DNA of 50,657 nt from Bacteriovorax sp. Its GTDB lineage: Bacteria > Bdellovibrionota > Bacteriovoracia > Bacteriovoracales > Bacteriovoracaceae. A model generated the notes under the pieces. The model worked only from the letters and a program-made list of their open reading frames with translations. It was not told where the DNA came from and searched no databases. The translations under genes were made by a program, and so were the position numbers. Below, one piece after another: positions 34,137 through 43,227 of the stretch; the stretch's first letter is position 1; each line of letters starts with the position of its first letter. The stretch is taken from contig JAQTTZ010000011.1 in NCBI GenBank assembly GCA_028710485.1, positions 1 to 50,657 of the forward strand, given 5' to 3'.

Positions 34137-34739
34137 ATGCGTTATAAAATTATTTTTCTGACACTCTTTTTTTTGGCAAATACGCTCTGCTCTCAAGAGC
34201 TAAAGTTTGAAAATTTGCCCTATAAAAAAAATATTAAAGAAAATATTTTGAAGGGCCAAGTATTCTCCGAATCAAAAGTAAAAAGCCTAAATCTAAACAA
34301 AGAACAGAGTTTAAAATTCTCGATCGCAGGCCTTCACCCCAAATCTTGCACCTATGCGCTAAAAACGCTCTCTCTTTACGAGGAATACGGCCATTTTTTA
34401 AACTTCGTTCAAGAAAGCCATTACGACGAACAGAAAAAAGAAATTAACTTCGTTCTCTCTCATATTCTGCTTCCCTATGATATGCGCCTCAATTTTAAGC
34501 TGCCAAGAATAACGGCACCAGGGGTCTATCCCTTTACTTTTGACGTCGGCATTTTAAAAAATTTGCATGGTAAAATATATGTTAGCGATCACGCAGGCAG
34601 ATGTTTATTTTATTCAAATGCAGAATGGGTCGGACCATATACAGGCATTCCAAATATAATATTTGAACTTTTTTCTCAGGCACTTTCCAAATTATCAATG
34701 GAAGTATTATTTAGAATTTCTAGCAGTTTAAGTCATTAA
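34137..34739 (+). CDS. Exported protein of unknown function
   Basis: About 200 residues from the ATG at 34137, which gives a classic signal peptide (MRYKIIFLTLFFLANTLCSQ) and has AAAGG four bases upstream. An in-frame ATG at 34110 also has an acceptable SD and would add nine residues. The mature part is mixed alpha/beta with two cysteines (SCTYALKTL; GRCLFYSN) that may form a disulfide, and ends in amphipathic helices. FEN and VLSHILLPYDMRLNFKLPRI hint at a lipid-binding or START-like fold, but this is a guess. Divergent from the topoisomerase operon across about 90 bases. No family recognised. Confidence 0.6.
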   Translation: MRYKIIFLTLFFLANTLCSQELKFENLPYKKNIKENILKGQVFSESKVKSLNLNKEQSLKFSIAGLHPKSCTYALKTLSLYEEYGHFLNFVQESHYDEQKKEINFVLSHILLPYDMRLNFKLPRITAPGVYPFTFDVGILKNLHGKIYVSDHAGRCLFYSNAEWVGPYTGIPNIIFELFSQALSKLSMEVLFRISSSLSH

Positions 34740-34796
34740 CACATTCGTAAAAAACAATTCAATGACAAACACTTGAAAGCATATTATAAAAATTTA

Positions 34797-35237
34797 ATGA
34801 AAGTTTTAAGAATTAGCGCACAAGATACATACCCTATTCGCCAACAAGTTTTGGTTCCATCACACGAACTTAAAAAAGCAAAATTTGAAAACGATGATGA
34901 TGAAGATATTTCTTTTCATTTAGGTGCATTCAAAAATTCAAAACTAGTAAGCGTGGCTTCATTCTTTTACGAACGCAATCCAATCTTTGAAGACCTGCAC
35001 CAATACCAACTCAGAGGCATGGCCACACTTCCAGAAAACCAAGGCCAAGGTTTAAGCTCTGAGCTATTAACCACTGCATTCCCAATCATCAAGCAAAATT
35101 TCTGTTCACTTTTATGGTGTAATGCCCGCGAATCAGCAATTGGTTATTATGAGAAGGTCGGCTTTAAAAAGCAGAGTGATGTGGTTTTTCAGATCGATGA
35201 GATCGGTCCCCATGTTCTTATGTATAAGCAAATATAA
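34797..35237 (+). CDS. GNAT family N-acetyltransferase
   Basis: 146 residues with a GNAT fold. The start MKVLRISAQDTYPIRQQVLV aligns with the usual N-terminus of this subfamily, so the ATG at 34797 is preferred over a TTG at 34773. The acetyl-CoA pyrophosphate loop is QLRGMATLPENQGQGLSSEL (R/QxxGxG/A form), followed by LWCNARESAIGYYEKVGFKK, the strand-helix pair typical of motif B. The substrate cannot be read. It stands alone between an unknown exported protein and a convergent small-gene pair, with no clear SD. Confidence 0.85.
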   Translation: MKVLRISAQDTYPIRQQVLVPSHELKKAKFENDDDEDISFHLGAFKNSKLVSVASFFYERNPIFEDLHQYQLRGMATLPENQGQGLSSELLTTAFPIIKQNFCSLLWCNARESAIGYYEKVGFKKQSDVVFQIDEIGPHVLMYKQI

Positions 35238-35241
35238 ATCG

Positions 35242-35580
35242 TTATTTGGGGTAACAGAACCTTCTGAGCGCATTTATATCAACGATCTTATAACTTTTTT
35301 CCACACAAGATTTTTTATCGCTGTATTTGCCCAATGGTGCACAAGGATAACTTGTCTCTTTTTTTTTTATCGAAAAATTTCTTTCTTCAAGACAATTAGT
35401 ATTCCCTTCTAAATTCACGCAGGCATAATGTCTTCTTTCACAATCGTAGATGAAATACTCTCCAGCAGTATATTTCCAATCAATTTTATAATCAGTTTGT
35501 CGAGACTGGGCAAATTTATCTGCCTCAGTCTCTGCAAAAGAATTTATTGAGATTAAAAAAAGGAGAACAAAAGACTTCAT
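35242..35580 (-). CDS. Small exported cysteine-rich protein
   Basis: 112 residues with a signal peptide (MKSFVLLFLISINSFA) and six cysteines in the mature part (YDC, YAC, NC, PC, SC, FC), which could pair into three disulfides in the periplasm or outside the cell. No known family is recognised. Its start codon overlaps the stop of the 77-residue gene upstream (TAATG), so the two are translationally coupled. Its stop lies four bases from the stop of the convergent acetyltransferase. Confidence 0.6.
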   Translation of the reverse strand: MKSFVLLFLISINSFAETEADKFAQSRQTDYKIDWKYTAGEYFIYDCERRHYACVNLEGNTNCLEERNFSIKKKETSYPCAPLGKYSDKKSCVEKSYKIVDINALRRFCYPK

Positions 35581-35813
35581 TATTTTTGAGTTTTAATAAC
35601 TTTTTTAGCGGCCTCTAAAAGAATGCGGCAGTCTTTTAAATCAAATCCATAAAGCATATGACTAGCAGATAGCGCTGGAAGCGATTTACCTATTTTTAAT
35701 TCTGCTTCAAAAGAAGTAATGCGGTTGTTGAGATTGTTTCTCACTGTTCTCATTTGTTTAGCTGTTTTTAAACTGAAACTTGCTAGCATTGTATTGAGGT
35801 CTTTTTTTTCCAT
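35580..35813 (-). CDS. Small cytoplasmic protein of unknown function
   Basis: 77 residues, basic and predicted mostly helical (SLKTAKQMRTVRNNLNNRIT; LKDCRILLEAAKKVIKTQK). No signal peptide, membrane segment or known motif. AAGGA lies upstream of the ATG with eight-base spacing, and the gene overlaps the exported six-Cys gene by one base, so it is probably expressed. It lies 19 bases downstream of the rhomboid gene and may belong to that transcript. Confidence 0.5.
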   Translation of the reverse strand: MEKKDLNTMLASFSLKTAKQMRTVRNNLNNRITSFEAELKIGKSLPALSASHMLYGFDLKDCRILLEAAKKVIKTQK

Positions 35814-35832
35814 TTTGCTTGTCCTTATGCCT

Positions 35833-36735
35833 TTATTGTAACCAAAGTAAAATATAGTAGCGTCCTTTTAGCTTATACCCTTCAACCGCTAGGGTGAAAA
35901 TCAAAAAGAAGGCAGCTACCGATAAATATTGAATACGTATTTTTTCCCATTTAAAATTAAGCAGCACGGCCGCTAATATTCCAACCACTAAACCTGCCCC
36001 GTGAGCGGAATTAGCAATTGGCCCCAGCATCCCAGTCAGACACACAAAAAACCAACCAATCATCATCCCGATATCGAAACGGGGCAAAGAGTATTCAAAG
36101 TCTTGATTAATTTTTTTATGGACCCAGATAAAGCCCAGCATGGCATATAAAACGCCCGACATTCCCCCAAATTGTGGGCCACTAACAAGATACTGAAGAA
36201 GATTGGAAACGAGTCCACTTACAAAAACAAATATGAGTAAAAAATTTTTCCCAAAATTGTGCTCAATTAAATAACCAAGGTCTTTAAACCACAACATATT
36301 GAAAAGAATATGCAAGAAACTTAAGTGGACAAATATAGGGGTAATCAAGCGCCAGACTTGCCCGTGAAGAATTTCATTAAACAAATTGCTATCAACTCTC
36401 CCGATAAAGAGTGAGTTATAGAGTGCTTCTCCCATATTAGTAAAACTCAAGAGGTAGACAATAATTGATATGATAATCATGATAAAAGTTGTCTCACCTC
36501 TTGGAAGTGTTTTAATTTTCACCCATTCTTGATCTATCTCTCTTGGTTTTTTAAACCCGAGTTTTACACGATAAAAATCTCGAGCCTCGGCAAGCTTCTC
36601 TTCAGTTGGAAGCGTAATTACATAGATCTCGTGCTCAGAATTGAAATGACTGACGGCCGGAATTCCCAGTTTATTTAAACCGCTGATTATTTCCTCGACC
36701 ATTCGTTGATCTTTAAGCTCACCTACTATATGCAT
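35833..36735 (-). CDS. Rhomboid intramembrane serine protease (GlpG-like)
   Basis: Six-helix intramembrane protease, 300 residues. An N-terminal soluble domain (1-70; VEEIISGLNKLGIPAVSHFN) resembles that of GlpG. The membrane core has FLHILFNMLWFKDLG (H142 and N146 of the oxyanion site), the catalytic Ser193 in GGMSGVLYAMLGF and the catalytic His245 in NSAHGAGLVVGIL, on helices 4 and 6. Both catalytic residues are present, so it should be active. Substrates are single-pass membrane proteins; which ones is unknown. SD GGG lies seven bases before the ATG. It follows the small exported gene by 11 bases, probably in one transcript with the metallopeptidase. Confidence 0.92.
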   Translation of the reverse strand: MHIVGELKDQRMVEEIISGLNKLGIPAVSHFNSEHEIYVITLPTEEKLAEARDFYRVKLGFKKPREIDQEWVKIKTLPRGETTFIMIIISIIVYLLSFTNMGEALYNSLFIGRVDSNLFNEILHGQVWRLITPIFVHLSFLHILFNMLWFKDLGYLIEHNFGKNFLLIFVFVSGLVSNLLQYLVSGPQFGGMSGVLYAMLGFIWVHKKINQDFEYSLPRFDIGMMIGWFFVCLTGMLGPIANSAHGAGLVVGILAAVLLNFKWEKIRIQYLSVAAFFLIFTLAVEGYKLKGRYYILLWLQ

Positions 36736-36746
36736 TTATGATCCCT

Positions 36747-37130
36747 TTACTCTGTCACTCGATCTTTCTTTAAACCTTTAAAACTTTTTTCGAGATGATT
36801 AAATCTCTCGCTTCCTAGGCAGCCATGCTCTTCTTTGAGCACTTTTCCCTTTTTATAGATATGCTTAAATTTTCCAGTCTCACACTGATTGCCAATTTCT
36901 GAGACAAAAAAAGTACTGATATTTTTTATATTCCCTGACTGAGTGATTATTTCAGCTGGACTTAATTTTTCTCTATTCACCAAAACCATCGAGTCTTTGA
37001 CCAACATCACTTCTTTTTTTACGATAGTACCACGATTGCCAATGGATTCTAAAATAATTATCGTTTCCGATGCTGATACGGCACTTAGCTTGAAACAAAA
37101 AAAAACACCCACAAATAATATTTTATTCAC
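36747..37130 (-). CDS. Small exported protein coupled to the metallopeptidase
   Basis: 127 residues from a GTG start at 37130, chosen because AGGAG lies nine bases upstream and it gives a good signal peptide (MNKILFVGVFFCFKLSAVSA); the longer frame would start well inside the upstream gene. The mature part is beta-rich with two cysteines (NQCETG; HGCLGS) and a basic C-terminus. No known domain. It overlaps the 3' end of the metallopeptidase gene by eight bases, so it is translated from the same message and may be a partner or inhibitor, which is speculation. Confidence 0.55.
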   Translation of the reverse strand: MNKILFVGVFFCFKLSAVSASETIIILESIGNRGTIVKKEVMLVKDSMVLVNREKLSPAEIITQSGNIKNISTFFVSEIGNQCETGKFKHIYKKGKVLKEEHGCLGSERFNHLEKSFKGLKKDRVTE

Positions 37131-39006
37131 AGTATTTAACTCCTGAATCGAGAGGACACTTGAGTGCTTTTCTAATTTCAGGATGAGCAAGAAGATTGCG
37201 GTCAATTCTTATCGCTGATACAGGATGAGAATTAAATTTGGGATCAGCAATATTCATTGCTTTTAAAACTTTCATTTCTGTAGTTAAATTCTCGTAAAAG
37301 TCTGGACATTTTTCTTTAATTGCAAATTCTCTAAGCTTCGTTGCCCCGGCCTTATCATTCTCGCAAATATTACCAAGAGAAAGTGCTATCTCCAAGACTG
37401 ATTTTTCAGCTTCAACTTTTGATAATGTCTTTAACTTTCTTGCCACTATCTCAGAGGCCATCTTATCTGCAAACGCTTCTTGCATCTGACTTCTTGCAAC
37501 GGTGTCTCCATTATTGCTAAAGTCACAACCTTGAAAATAATCAAAATATTCTTTTTGATGATCATTTAAAAAATTTAAATATTTAGCCTTTGTATTGTTT
37601 GGTGTATTTTGTCCTATGCGCGTGAGCTCTGCCAATTGTTCTTGGGTTTTTCGCTTTATCTCTTCAGGTTTTATACTTTGCGCTCCCACTGATTTTGGGT
37701 CCTGCAAACAACTCAAAGTCTTCGAAAAAGGATTATCTGCATAGAGCGCTATATCTTGATTTTTATTTTTAGGTTTTAAATTTAAAGTTAAACTATTACG
37801 ATAATTCCCCAAGACTGGATCCATTTTTATTATAATATCAAAAGGGGCCTCTTCGACAGTCGAGGGACCTGTGTTTTTAAAAATCTTTCCCGAAAAAGTA
37901 CACGAGTCATAGCTATGAGAAATTTCATGGGCCATCACTTCCATCAATGCAATTTTGGGATAATCGAGCATCTGAGGACAAATAGTAAAAGAGTGATCAT
38001 CGGGTGAGTAAAAAGCATTTGGATATTTGCATTCATTTTCCACTGTTTTAGTTAAACGTGGAGGATTAAATCGAATTGTTTTTACTCGTTCTATAATTCT
38101 CTCAATTTTTTCTACATTCATTTCATTTTTTTTACTTTCTAAATAACCCAGAATTTCTTGCCGAGTTTCTTGAAAAATATTGTAAGCATCCTGAGTTTTT
38201 TTAATAAGTCTGGTGCGGTTTTGCTCCAATGCCTTTTTTCCACCTGCTGCTTTTTCATCAGTTAAAAGCGTCCAGTCAAAAAATGGATCTTGTGATTTCA
38301 CTTCAGGAATCAGCGTATTTTCGACCACATCAACTTCATCAGCATAAAGAGGATTTTTTTTCAGATATTGGATCTCAATCAATGTCTTTTTTATTTCGGG
38401 ATTGAGGGTAATCTTTGTTCTTTTTTCGGCAAGCGAGAGAAAAGATCTCAGGTCAATATTGCTTGGTCTGTCTTTATCCCAATCAGATACGCTATTACTT
38501 ATTCCAATCTCAAGTGAGATGTTCAAAATTTCAGCACTGATTTTTTGAATCTTTGCTCCTTGATTGTATTTATCCGCAAGCTGGTTTAATTTTTTATTAG
38601 CAGCAATAATTTTCTGCAAATGAAGGGTCCCAAGTTTATGAGTGAGCTCATCGCGCTTGCTAATAATTTCATCTGCATATTTTTCTTTGAGACAACTTCG
38701 AATATCTTCTCTTAAATGATAATACCCATCGTTCACAACTTTTTCTCCCTTCTCATTTTGATAAAGAATAGGATCATCTGTATGTATTTCATTCATTGAA
38801 CAATAGTCTTTCACTGAACAATAAGATTTGATTGGATCAAGGCCGGTCCCTGATAAACAATCAGGAGTTTTTAGGCGCATTGTTTCATCCAATTCTTTTT
38901 GCAAAACTTGAAAGCTTTTCACTGAATCCGATAGCGTTTCTTCTGACTGAGCAAGTAGTCGGTGGGAAATAAATACTGAATAAATAAAAATCAAGAAGAT
39001 GCGCAT
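37123..39006 (-). CDS. Exported M48-like zinc metallopeptidase
   Basis: 627 residues. A signal peptide (MRIFLIFIYSVFISHRLLAQ) directs it out of the cytoplasm. The catalytic motif is MAHEISHSYD, with H360 and H364 as zinc ligands and E361 as the base. About 145 residues on, QEAFADKMASEI resembles the EADxxA third-ligand region, and near the C-terminus SHPVSAIRIDRNL matches the HPxxxxR element of M48-type proteases, so this is most like M48 though lacking membrane helices. The first 330 residues are helical with many charged residues and several Cys (YCSVKDYC), perhaps a pro-domain. AAGGA precedes the ATG. In a predatory bacterium, secreted proteases are plausible hydrolytic tools, but this is only context. 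Confidence 0.65.
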   Translation of the reverse strand: MRIFLIFIYSVFISHRLLAQSEETLSDSVKSFQVLQKELDETMRLKTPDCLSGTGLDPIKSYCSVKDYCSMNEIHTDDPILYQNEKGEKVVNDGYYHLREDIRSCLKEKYADEIISKRDELTHKLGTLHLQKIIAANKKLNQLADKYNQGAKIQKISAEILNISLEIGISNSVSDWDKDRPSNIDLRSFLSLAEKRTKITLNPEIKKTLIEIQYLKKNPLYADEVDVVENTLIPEVKSQDPFFDWTLLTDEKAAGGKKALEQNRTRLIKKTQDAYNIFQETRQEILGYLESKKNEMNVEKIERIIERVKTIRFNPPRLTKTVENECKYPNAFYSPDDHSFTICPQMLDYPKIALMEVMAHEISHSYDSCTFSGKIFKNTGPSTVEEAPFDIIIKMDPVLGNYRNSLTLNLKPKNKNQDIALYADNPFSKTLSCLQDPKSVGAQSIKPEEIKRKTQEQLAELTRIGQNTPNNTKAKYLNFLNDHQKEYFDYFQGCDFSNNGDTVARSQMQEAFADKMASEIVARKLKTLSKVEAEKSVLEIALSLGNICENDKAGATKLREFAIKEKCPDFYENLTTEMKVLKAMNIADPKFNSHPVSAIRIDRNLLAHPEIRKALKCPLDSGVKYCE

Positions 39007-39102
39007 AGAAAATCCTTAATGACCCGCTCAGATAACTCACTAACTCATCGTCAGAACGGTAAACAATCGTTAAAAAAGCTGCCATTTCCCACGATTGACA
39101 AG

Positions 39103-39127
39103 AAATAGGTTTATTTTTGACCTATTT
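39103..39127. promoter_or_regulatory. Dyad operator candidate for the Rrf2-type regulator
   Basis: AAATAGGT (39103-39110), a nine-base spacer, and its exact complement ACCTATTT (39120-39127). The 25-base dyad lies 65 bases upstream of the regulator start, adjacent to TTGACA (39095-39100) and overlapping TTGACC (39117-39122), either of which could be a -35 element, although neither has a good -10 at 17 bases. Rrf2-family proteins commonly bind their own promoters at such dyads, so autoregulation of the suf operon is the obvious reading. Confidence 0.5.
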
Positions 39128-39191
39128 TAAGCTATTTTGGGAACATTAGCACCTAAAGTAAGGAAACTCTTAACATAAGTTGAGGCATTGC

Positions 39192-39704
39192 ATGCTCAAG
39201 ATTAATAAGAAAGTCGAGTACGCCCTCATGGCCCTTAAGTTCATGTCGGATAAAGCTCATTCTCGTCAACATAGAAACGAGGCCAGTGGCCTAGTCTGTG
39301 ACCAGATCACTCTCACCTCGGCCCGTGAGATCTGTGATGAATTCAACACGCCGTTTGATACAACCGCTAAAGTTATGCAGTTGATGAACAATCACGAAAT
39401 CTTAAAATCCGTTAAGGGTATTAAGGGCGGCTACTCTCTCAATAAAGATCTTTCTGAAATTACTTATATGAATCTTGTGCGTTTGATTGAAGGCAAAGAA
39501 GTTGGTCGAGTGTGCGTGACCACCAAGGGCACGTGCGAACTTTTCGGAAAATGCAATATCGTTACACCGATAGAACTTCTCAATCGCAAGCTTAATCTTT
39601 TTCTTGAAACCTTGTCACTTGCCGATCTTCTACAGGGAGCCGACTTTAATCCCCAACATAATCACACCAATTCTCATCTTCATTCTCAGGAGAAATCTCT
39701 ATGA
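39192..39704 (+). CDS. Rrf2/IscR-type iron-sulfur regulator of the suf operon
   Basis: 170 residues. The ATG at 39192 is chosen because GAGG lies six bases upstream and [18 protein letters not shown] is a regular Rrf2 N-terminus; an in-frame TTG four codons earlier is not needed. The winged helix is [20 protein letters not shown] with [20 protein letters not shown] as recognition helix and wing. Three cysteines, C108, C115 and C121 ([16 protein letters not shown]), stand at the IscR cluster site with spacing Cx6Cx5C, so it probably binds a 2Fe-2S or 4Fe-4S cluster. A loop of about ten extra residues ([14 protein letters not shown]) with a further Cys precedes the winged helix. It overlaps sufB by four bases, hence probably represses the suf operon when clusters are abundant. 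Confidence 0.9.
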   Translation: MLKINKKVEYALMALKFMSDKAHSRQHRNEASGLVCDQITLTSAREICDEFNTPFDTTAKVMQLMNNHEILKSVKGIKGGYSLNKDLSEITYMNLVRLIEGKEVGRVCVTTKGTCELFGKCNIVTPIELLNRKLNLFLETLSLADLLQGADFNPQHNHTNSHLHSQEKSL

Positions 39705-41131
39705 GCACAGATATTTTAAATTCCGATTATAAATATGGTTTTTTTACGGAAATAGAAACGGAAGTTTTCCCCAAAGGTTTAAGCGAAGATATCGTTCGTA
39801 TGATTTCCGCTAAAAAAAATGAACCCGAGTGGCTACTAGAATTCCGCCTTAAAGCTTTTCGTCATTGGAAAACATTGAAGCACCCGAGTTGGGCCAGTCT
39901 TAATATTCCAGAAATAGACTATGAAGATTTATACTATTACTCGGCCCCCAAAAAGAAAGACACTCCAGTAGGAAGTCTTGAAGAAATTGATCCTGAACTT
40001 CTAGCGACTTTTGCCAAACTTGGGATTCCACTCAATGAGCAAAAAAGAATTTCCGGTGTAGCGATGGACGTGGTGTTTGATTCAGTCTCAATTGCGACAA
40101 CTCATAAAGTTGAACTCGATAAAGTTGGTGTTATCTTCTGCTCTATTTCAGAAGCTGTTAAAGAGCATCCTGAACTAGTAAAAAAATACCTGGGGACAGT
40201 TGTTCCCTATTCCGATAATTTTTACGCTGCTCTAAACGCTGCAGTTTTCTCAGACGGATCGTTCGTCTATATTCCAAAAGGAGTTCATTGTCCTTTGGAT
40301 TTATCAACTTATTTTAGAATAAATGCCAAAGAAACAGGACAGTTTGAAAGAACATTAATCATCGCCGAGTCAGATTCTTTCGTTAATTATCTTGAAGGGT
40401 GTACAGCGCCTCAAAGAGATGAAAATCAACTGCACGCTGCAATCGTCGAGCTAATCGCCCACGATAATGCCGAGATAAAATACTCTACAGTTCAAAACTG
40501 GTATGCTGGAGACAAAAAAGGTCTGGGCGGAATTTATAATTTTGTTACCAAACGTGGAAATTGCGTTGGTAAGAATTCAAAAATTTCCTGGACACAAGTT
40601 GAGGCGGGTTCGGCCATTACTTGGAAATATCCATCATGTAATCTTATTGGGGATGGCTCTGAAGGAGCTTTTTATTCTGTCGCTCTTACCAATAACTTTA
40701 TGCAAGCAGATACCGGAACGAAAATGGTTCATATTGGGAAAAACACCAAATCTACTATTATCTCGAAAGGGATTTCAGCAGAACAATCAGAAAACAATTA
40801 CCGTGGATTAGTGAAAATCTTGCCAAGCGCTGATGGTGCTCGCAATTATTCGCAATGTGATTCGATGCTAATTGGTGACAAGGCCCAGGCGAATACCTTC
40901 CCCTATATAGACGTGAAAAATAATACAGCAGTCGTAGAACACGAAGCTTCAACTTCAAAAATAAGTGAAGAACAACTTTTCTATTTAAAGTCTCGAGGAC
41001 TTAGTGAAGAGAAATGTATCTCCATGATCGTCAACGGTTTCTGTAAAGATGTCTTCAAAGAACTTCCACTTGAGTTCTCGGTTGAGGCCGTAAAATTAAT
41101 TGAAATGAAATTAGAAAATAGTATCGGATAA
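39701..41131 (+). CDS. sufB: Fe-S cluster assembly scaffold protein SufB
   Basis: 476 residues, the normal length. SufB forms the SufBC2D complex on which clusters are built. Typical segments are [20 protein letters not shown] at the N-terminus, [40 protein letters not shown] in the beta-helix core, [20 protein letters not shown], and the C-terminal [20 protein letters not shown] and [27 protein letters not shown] lies eight bases before the ATG, which overlaps the stop of the regulator gene. Secure. Confidence 0.97.
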   Translation: MSTDILNSDYKYGFFTEIETEVFPKGLSEDIVRMISAKKNEPEWLLEFRLKAFRHWKTLKHPSWASLNIPEIDYEDLYYYSAPKKKDTPVGSLEEIDPELLATFAKLGIPLNEQKRISGVAMDVVFDSVSIATTHKVELDKVGVIFCSISEAVKEHPELVKKYLGTVVPYSDNFYAALNAAVFSDGSFVYIPKGVHCPLDLSTYFRINAKETGQFERTLIIAESDSFVNYLEGCTAPQRDENQLHAAIVELIAHDNAEIKYSTVQNWYAGDKKGLGGIYNFVTKRGNCVGKNSKISWTQVEAGSAITWKYPSCNLIGDGSEGAFYSVALTNNFMQADTGTKMVHIGKNTKSTIISKGISAEQSENNYRGLVKILPSADGARNYSQCDSMLIGDKAQANTFPYIDVKNNTAVVEHEASTSKISEEQLFYLKSRGLSEEKCISMIVNGFCKDVFKELPLEFSVEAVKLIEMKLENSIG

Positions 41132-41143
41132 AAGGAAATTGTT

Positions 41144-41932
41144 ATGATTGAAATAAAAAATCTCCATGCAAGTATTGAATCTAATGGTGAAACCAAAGAA
41201 ATTTTAAAAGGTATTAATCTCAAGATTAAGGCCGGTGAAATTCATGCCATCATGGGGCCCAACGGAGCGGGAAAAAGTACTTTATCAAAAGTAATCGCGG
41301 GACATCCTGCTTTTCATGTCACAGAAGGTAGTATTACTTTTAAAATTAATGCAAAAGAGCGCAACCTCTTAGAGCTTGAAGCTGACGTTCGAGCAAAAAG
41401 TGGAATCTTTTTAGGCTTTCAATACCCAGTGGAAATTCCAGGGGTAACCAATTTTAATTTTTTGCATGAAGCTTTCAATGAAACTTGTAAGTTTAATGGC
41501 GCTCCAGAAATGAATGCAGAAGATTTCAGAAAATTTCTGGCCCCGAAACTTGAACTCTTGGAAATGAATGAAAGTTTTCTTGACCGTCCAGTTAACAGTG
41601 GATTCTCAGGTGGAGAAAAAAAGAAAAATGAAATTTTGCAAATGGCCGTTTTAAATCCACGCTTAGCTTTATTAGACGAAACCGATTCTGGTCTCGATAT
41701 CGACGCCTTGAAAATTGTGGCTAAAGGAGTGAATGCTTTGAAGAGTCGCTTTAATGCAACTGTCTTAGTTACTCATTATCAGAGACTGCTCGATTATATT
41801 ATTCCTGATCATGTTCATGTTTTATACCAGGGCCAGATTATTAGATCAGGCGGGAAAGAGCTTGCCCACGAGCTTGAAGAAAAAGGTTATGACTGGGTTA
41901 TTAAAGAGTTCGAAGAGTCAAAAAAGCACTAG
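41144..41932 (+). CDS. sufC: Fe-S cluster assembly ATPase SufC
   Basis: ABC-type ATPase of 262 residues driving SufBC2D. Walker A is [10 protein letters not shown], the Q-loop [13 protein letters not shown], the signature [15 protein letters not shown], and Walker [18 protein letters not shown] with the H-switch [15 protein letters not shown] and SGGEKKKNE are SufC hallmarks. AAGGA precedes the ATG. Twelve bases after sufB. Secure. Confidence 0.97.
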   Translation: MIEIKNLHASIESNGETKEILKGINLKIKAGEIHAIMGPNGAGKSTLSKVIAGHPAFHVTEGSITFKINAKERNLLELEADVRAKSGIFLGFQYPVEIPGVTNFNFLHEAFNETCKFNGAPEMNAEDFRKFLAPKLELLEMNESFLDRPVNSGFSGGEKKKNEILQMAVLNPRLALLDETDSGLDIDALKIVAKGVNALKSRFNATVLVTHYQRLLDYIIPDHVHVLYQGQIIRSGGKELAHELEEKGYDWVIKEFEESKKH

Positions 41933-41964
41933 TAAAAAAAGAAAAGTATTTAAGAGACAAAGAT

Positions 41965-43221
41965 ATGGAACAAATATTAAAAAATGAGCTGGTAAAAAAC
42001 TCCGAGGCCATACTCAAAAAAGCAGTGGATTTAAGCCCAAGCTATCAAACTGCCATGAAAAATGCACTTGTGGTCTTTGAGCATTTAGGTATTCCTTCTA
42101 AAAAAAATGAAGATTGGAAATATACTAATATAGCCAAGAACCTCTCCCCTCGCTTCTATGAACAAAAAGAAAGTATCGTTCATGACGTTCCAAAAGCAGT
42201 GCTCGACAAACGAGGCATGATTATTTTTAATAATGGTGTCTTTAATAAATTTCTCTCAGTACTTCCAAAAGGCATTGAACTGGATGCTTTGGTGATTGAA
42301 GATAACTTCTTTGATACCTTTGATTCTCTCAATTTTGGAGTCGCTTTCTCGCCACTTGCTTTAAAGATTAAAAAAAATACTTTTATTGATTTCCCAATTA
42401 CCATCGTCCATTTAGTTGATGACGTTGGTGTAAATAAAATAATTTCGCCCAGGCTAACGATTACCGCTGAAGAAAACACAAAGGTAAGTTTCCTTGAAAT
42501 TTTTTCAAGCACTGCCAATGATAAACTTCAATATTCAACCAACGCAGTGACCAAGTTTAAACTATTGGCGAATGCTCATATTGAACACGTAAAAATGCAA
42601 TCAGAAGCATCTAATGCTGTACATATTGGTTTAACCCAAGCGCAAGTTTTTCGCGACTCAAGTTTTAAATCAATGACTCTGGATTACGGTCTTCTTACTG
42701 CTCGCCACAATATTAATGTAGATCTATTGGAAGCTGGAGCAGAGGCCTCAGTGCATGGCCTGTTTGTCTTGAAACAATCGGAGCATACTGATATTTTTTC
42801 AACCATCACTCATTTTGCTCCTCACACAACTTCAGACCAATTGTTCAAAGGCATTTTAGCTGGAAGTTCTCACGGCATTTTTACCGGAAAAATTATTGTA
42901 AAAAAAGATGCGCAGAAATCAGCTTCTTCTCAATTAAACAAAAATTTAATTCTTTCGAAAATTGCACATATCGACACTCGCCCTCAACTCTTGGTTCACG
43001 CTGATGATGTTAAATGCTCTCATGGCGCCACCGTCGGACAATTGTCGAAAGAAGAAGAATTTTATCTTGAGTCACGTGGAATTCCTAAAGAACGTGCCAA
43101 GCGCATGCTCTGCCATGGATTTGCAGTAGACGTTATTTTAAAAATAGAAAATCCAATAATTAGAAAATTAGCTGAAAAAATATTGGTTGAAAATTTCAAA
43201 CAAACATCATTAAGTGATTAG
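41965..43221 (+). CDS. sufD: Fe-S cluster assembly protein SufD
   Basis: 418 residues, paralogous to SufB and the third part of SufBC2D. The N-terminal helix region has IPSKKNEDWKYTNIAKNLSP, a SufD hallmark; the beta-helix core contains ITHFAPHTTSDQLFKGILAG, and the C-terminus LLVHADDVKCSHGATVGQLS and YLESRGIPKERAKRMLCHGF, including the conserved His and Cys of this region. 32 bases after sufC, six before sufS. Secure. Confidence 0.96.
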   Translation: MEQILKNELVKNSEAILKKAVDLSPSYQTAMKNALVVFEHLGIPSKKNEDWKYTNIAKNLSPRFYEQKESIVHDVPKAVLDKRGMIIFNNGVFNKFLSVLPKGIELDALVIEDNFFDTFDSLNFGVAFSPLALKIKKNTFIDFPITIVHLVDDVGVNKIISPRLTITAEENTKVSFLEIFSSTANDKLQYSTNAVTKFKLLANAHIEHVKMQSEASNAVHIGLTQAQVFRDSSFKSMTLDYGLLTARHNINVDLLEAGAEASVHGLFVLKQSEHTDIFSTITHFAPHTTSDQLFKGILAGSSHGIFTGKIIVKKDAQKSASSQLNKNLILSKIAHIDTRPQLLVHADDVKCSHGATVGQLSKEEEFYLESRGIPKERAKRMLCHGFAVDVILKIENPIIRKLAEKILVENFKQTSLSD

Positions 43222-43227
43222 GTCATT

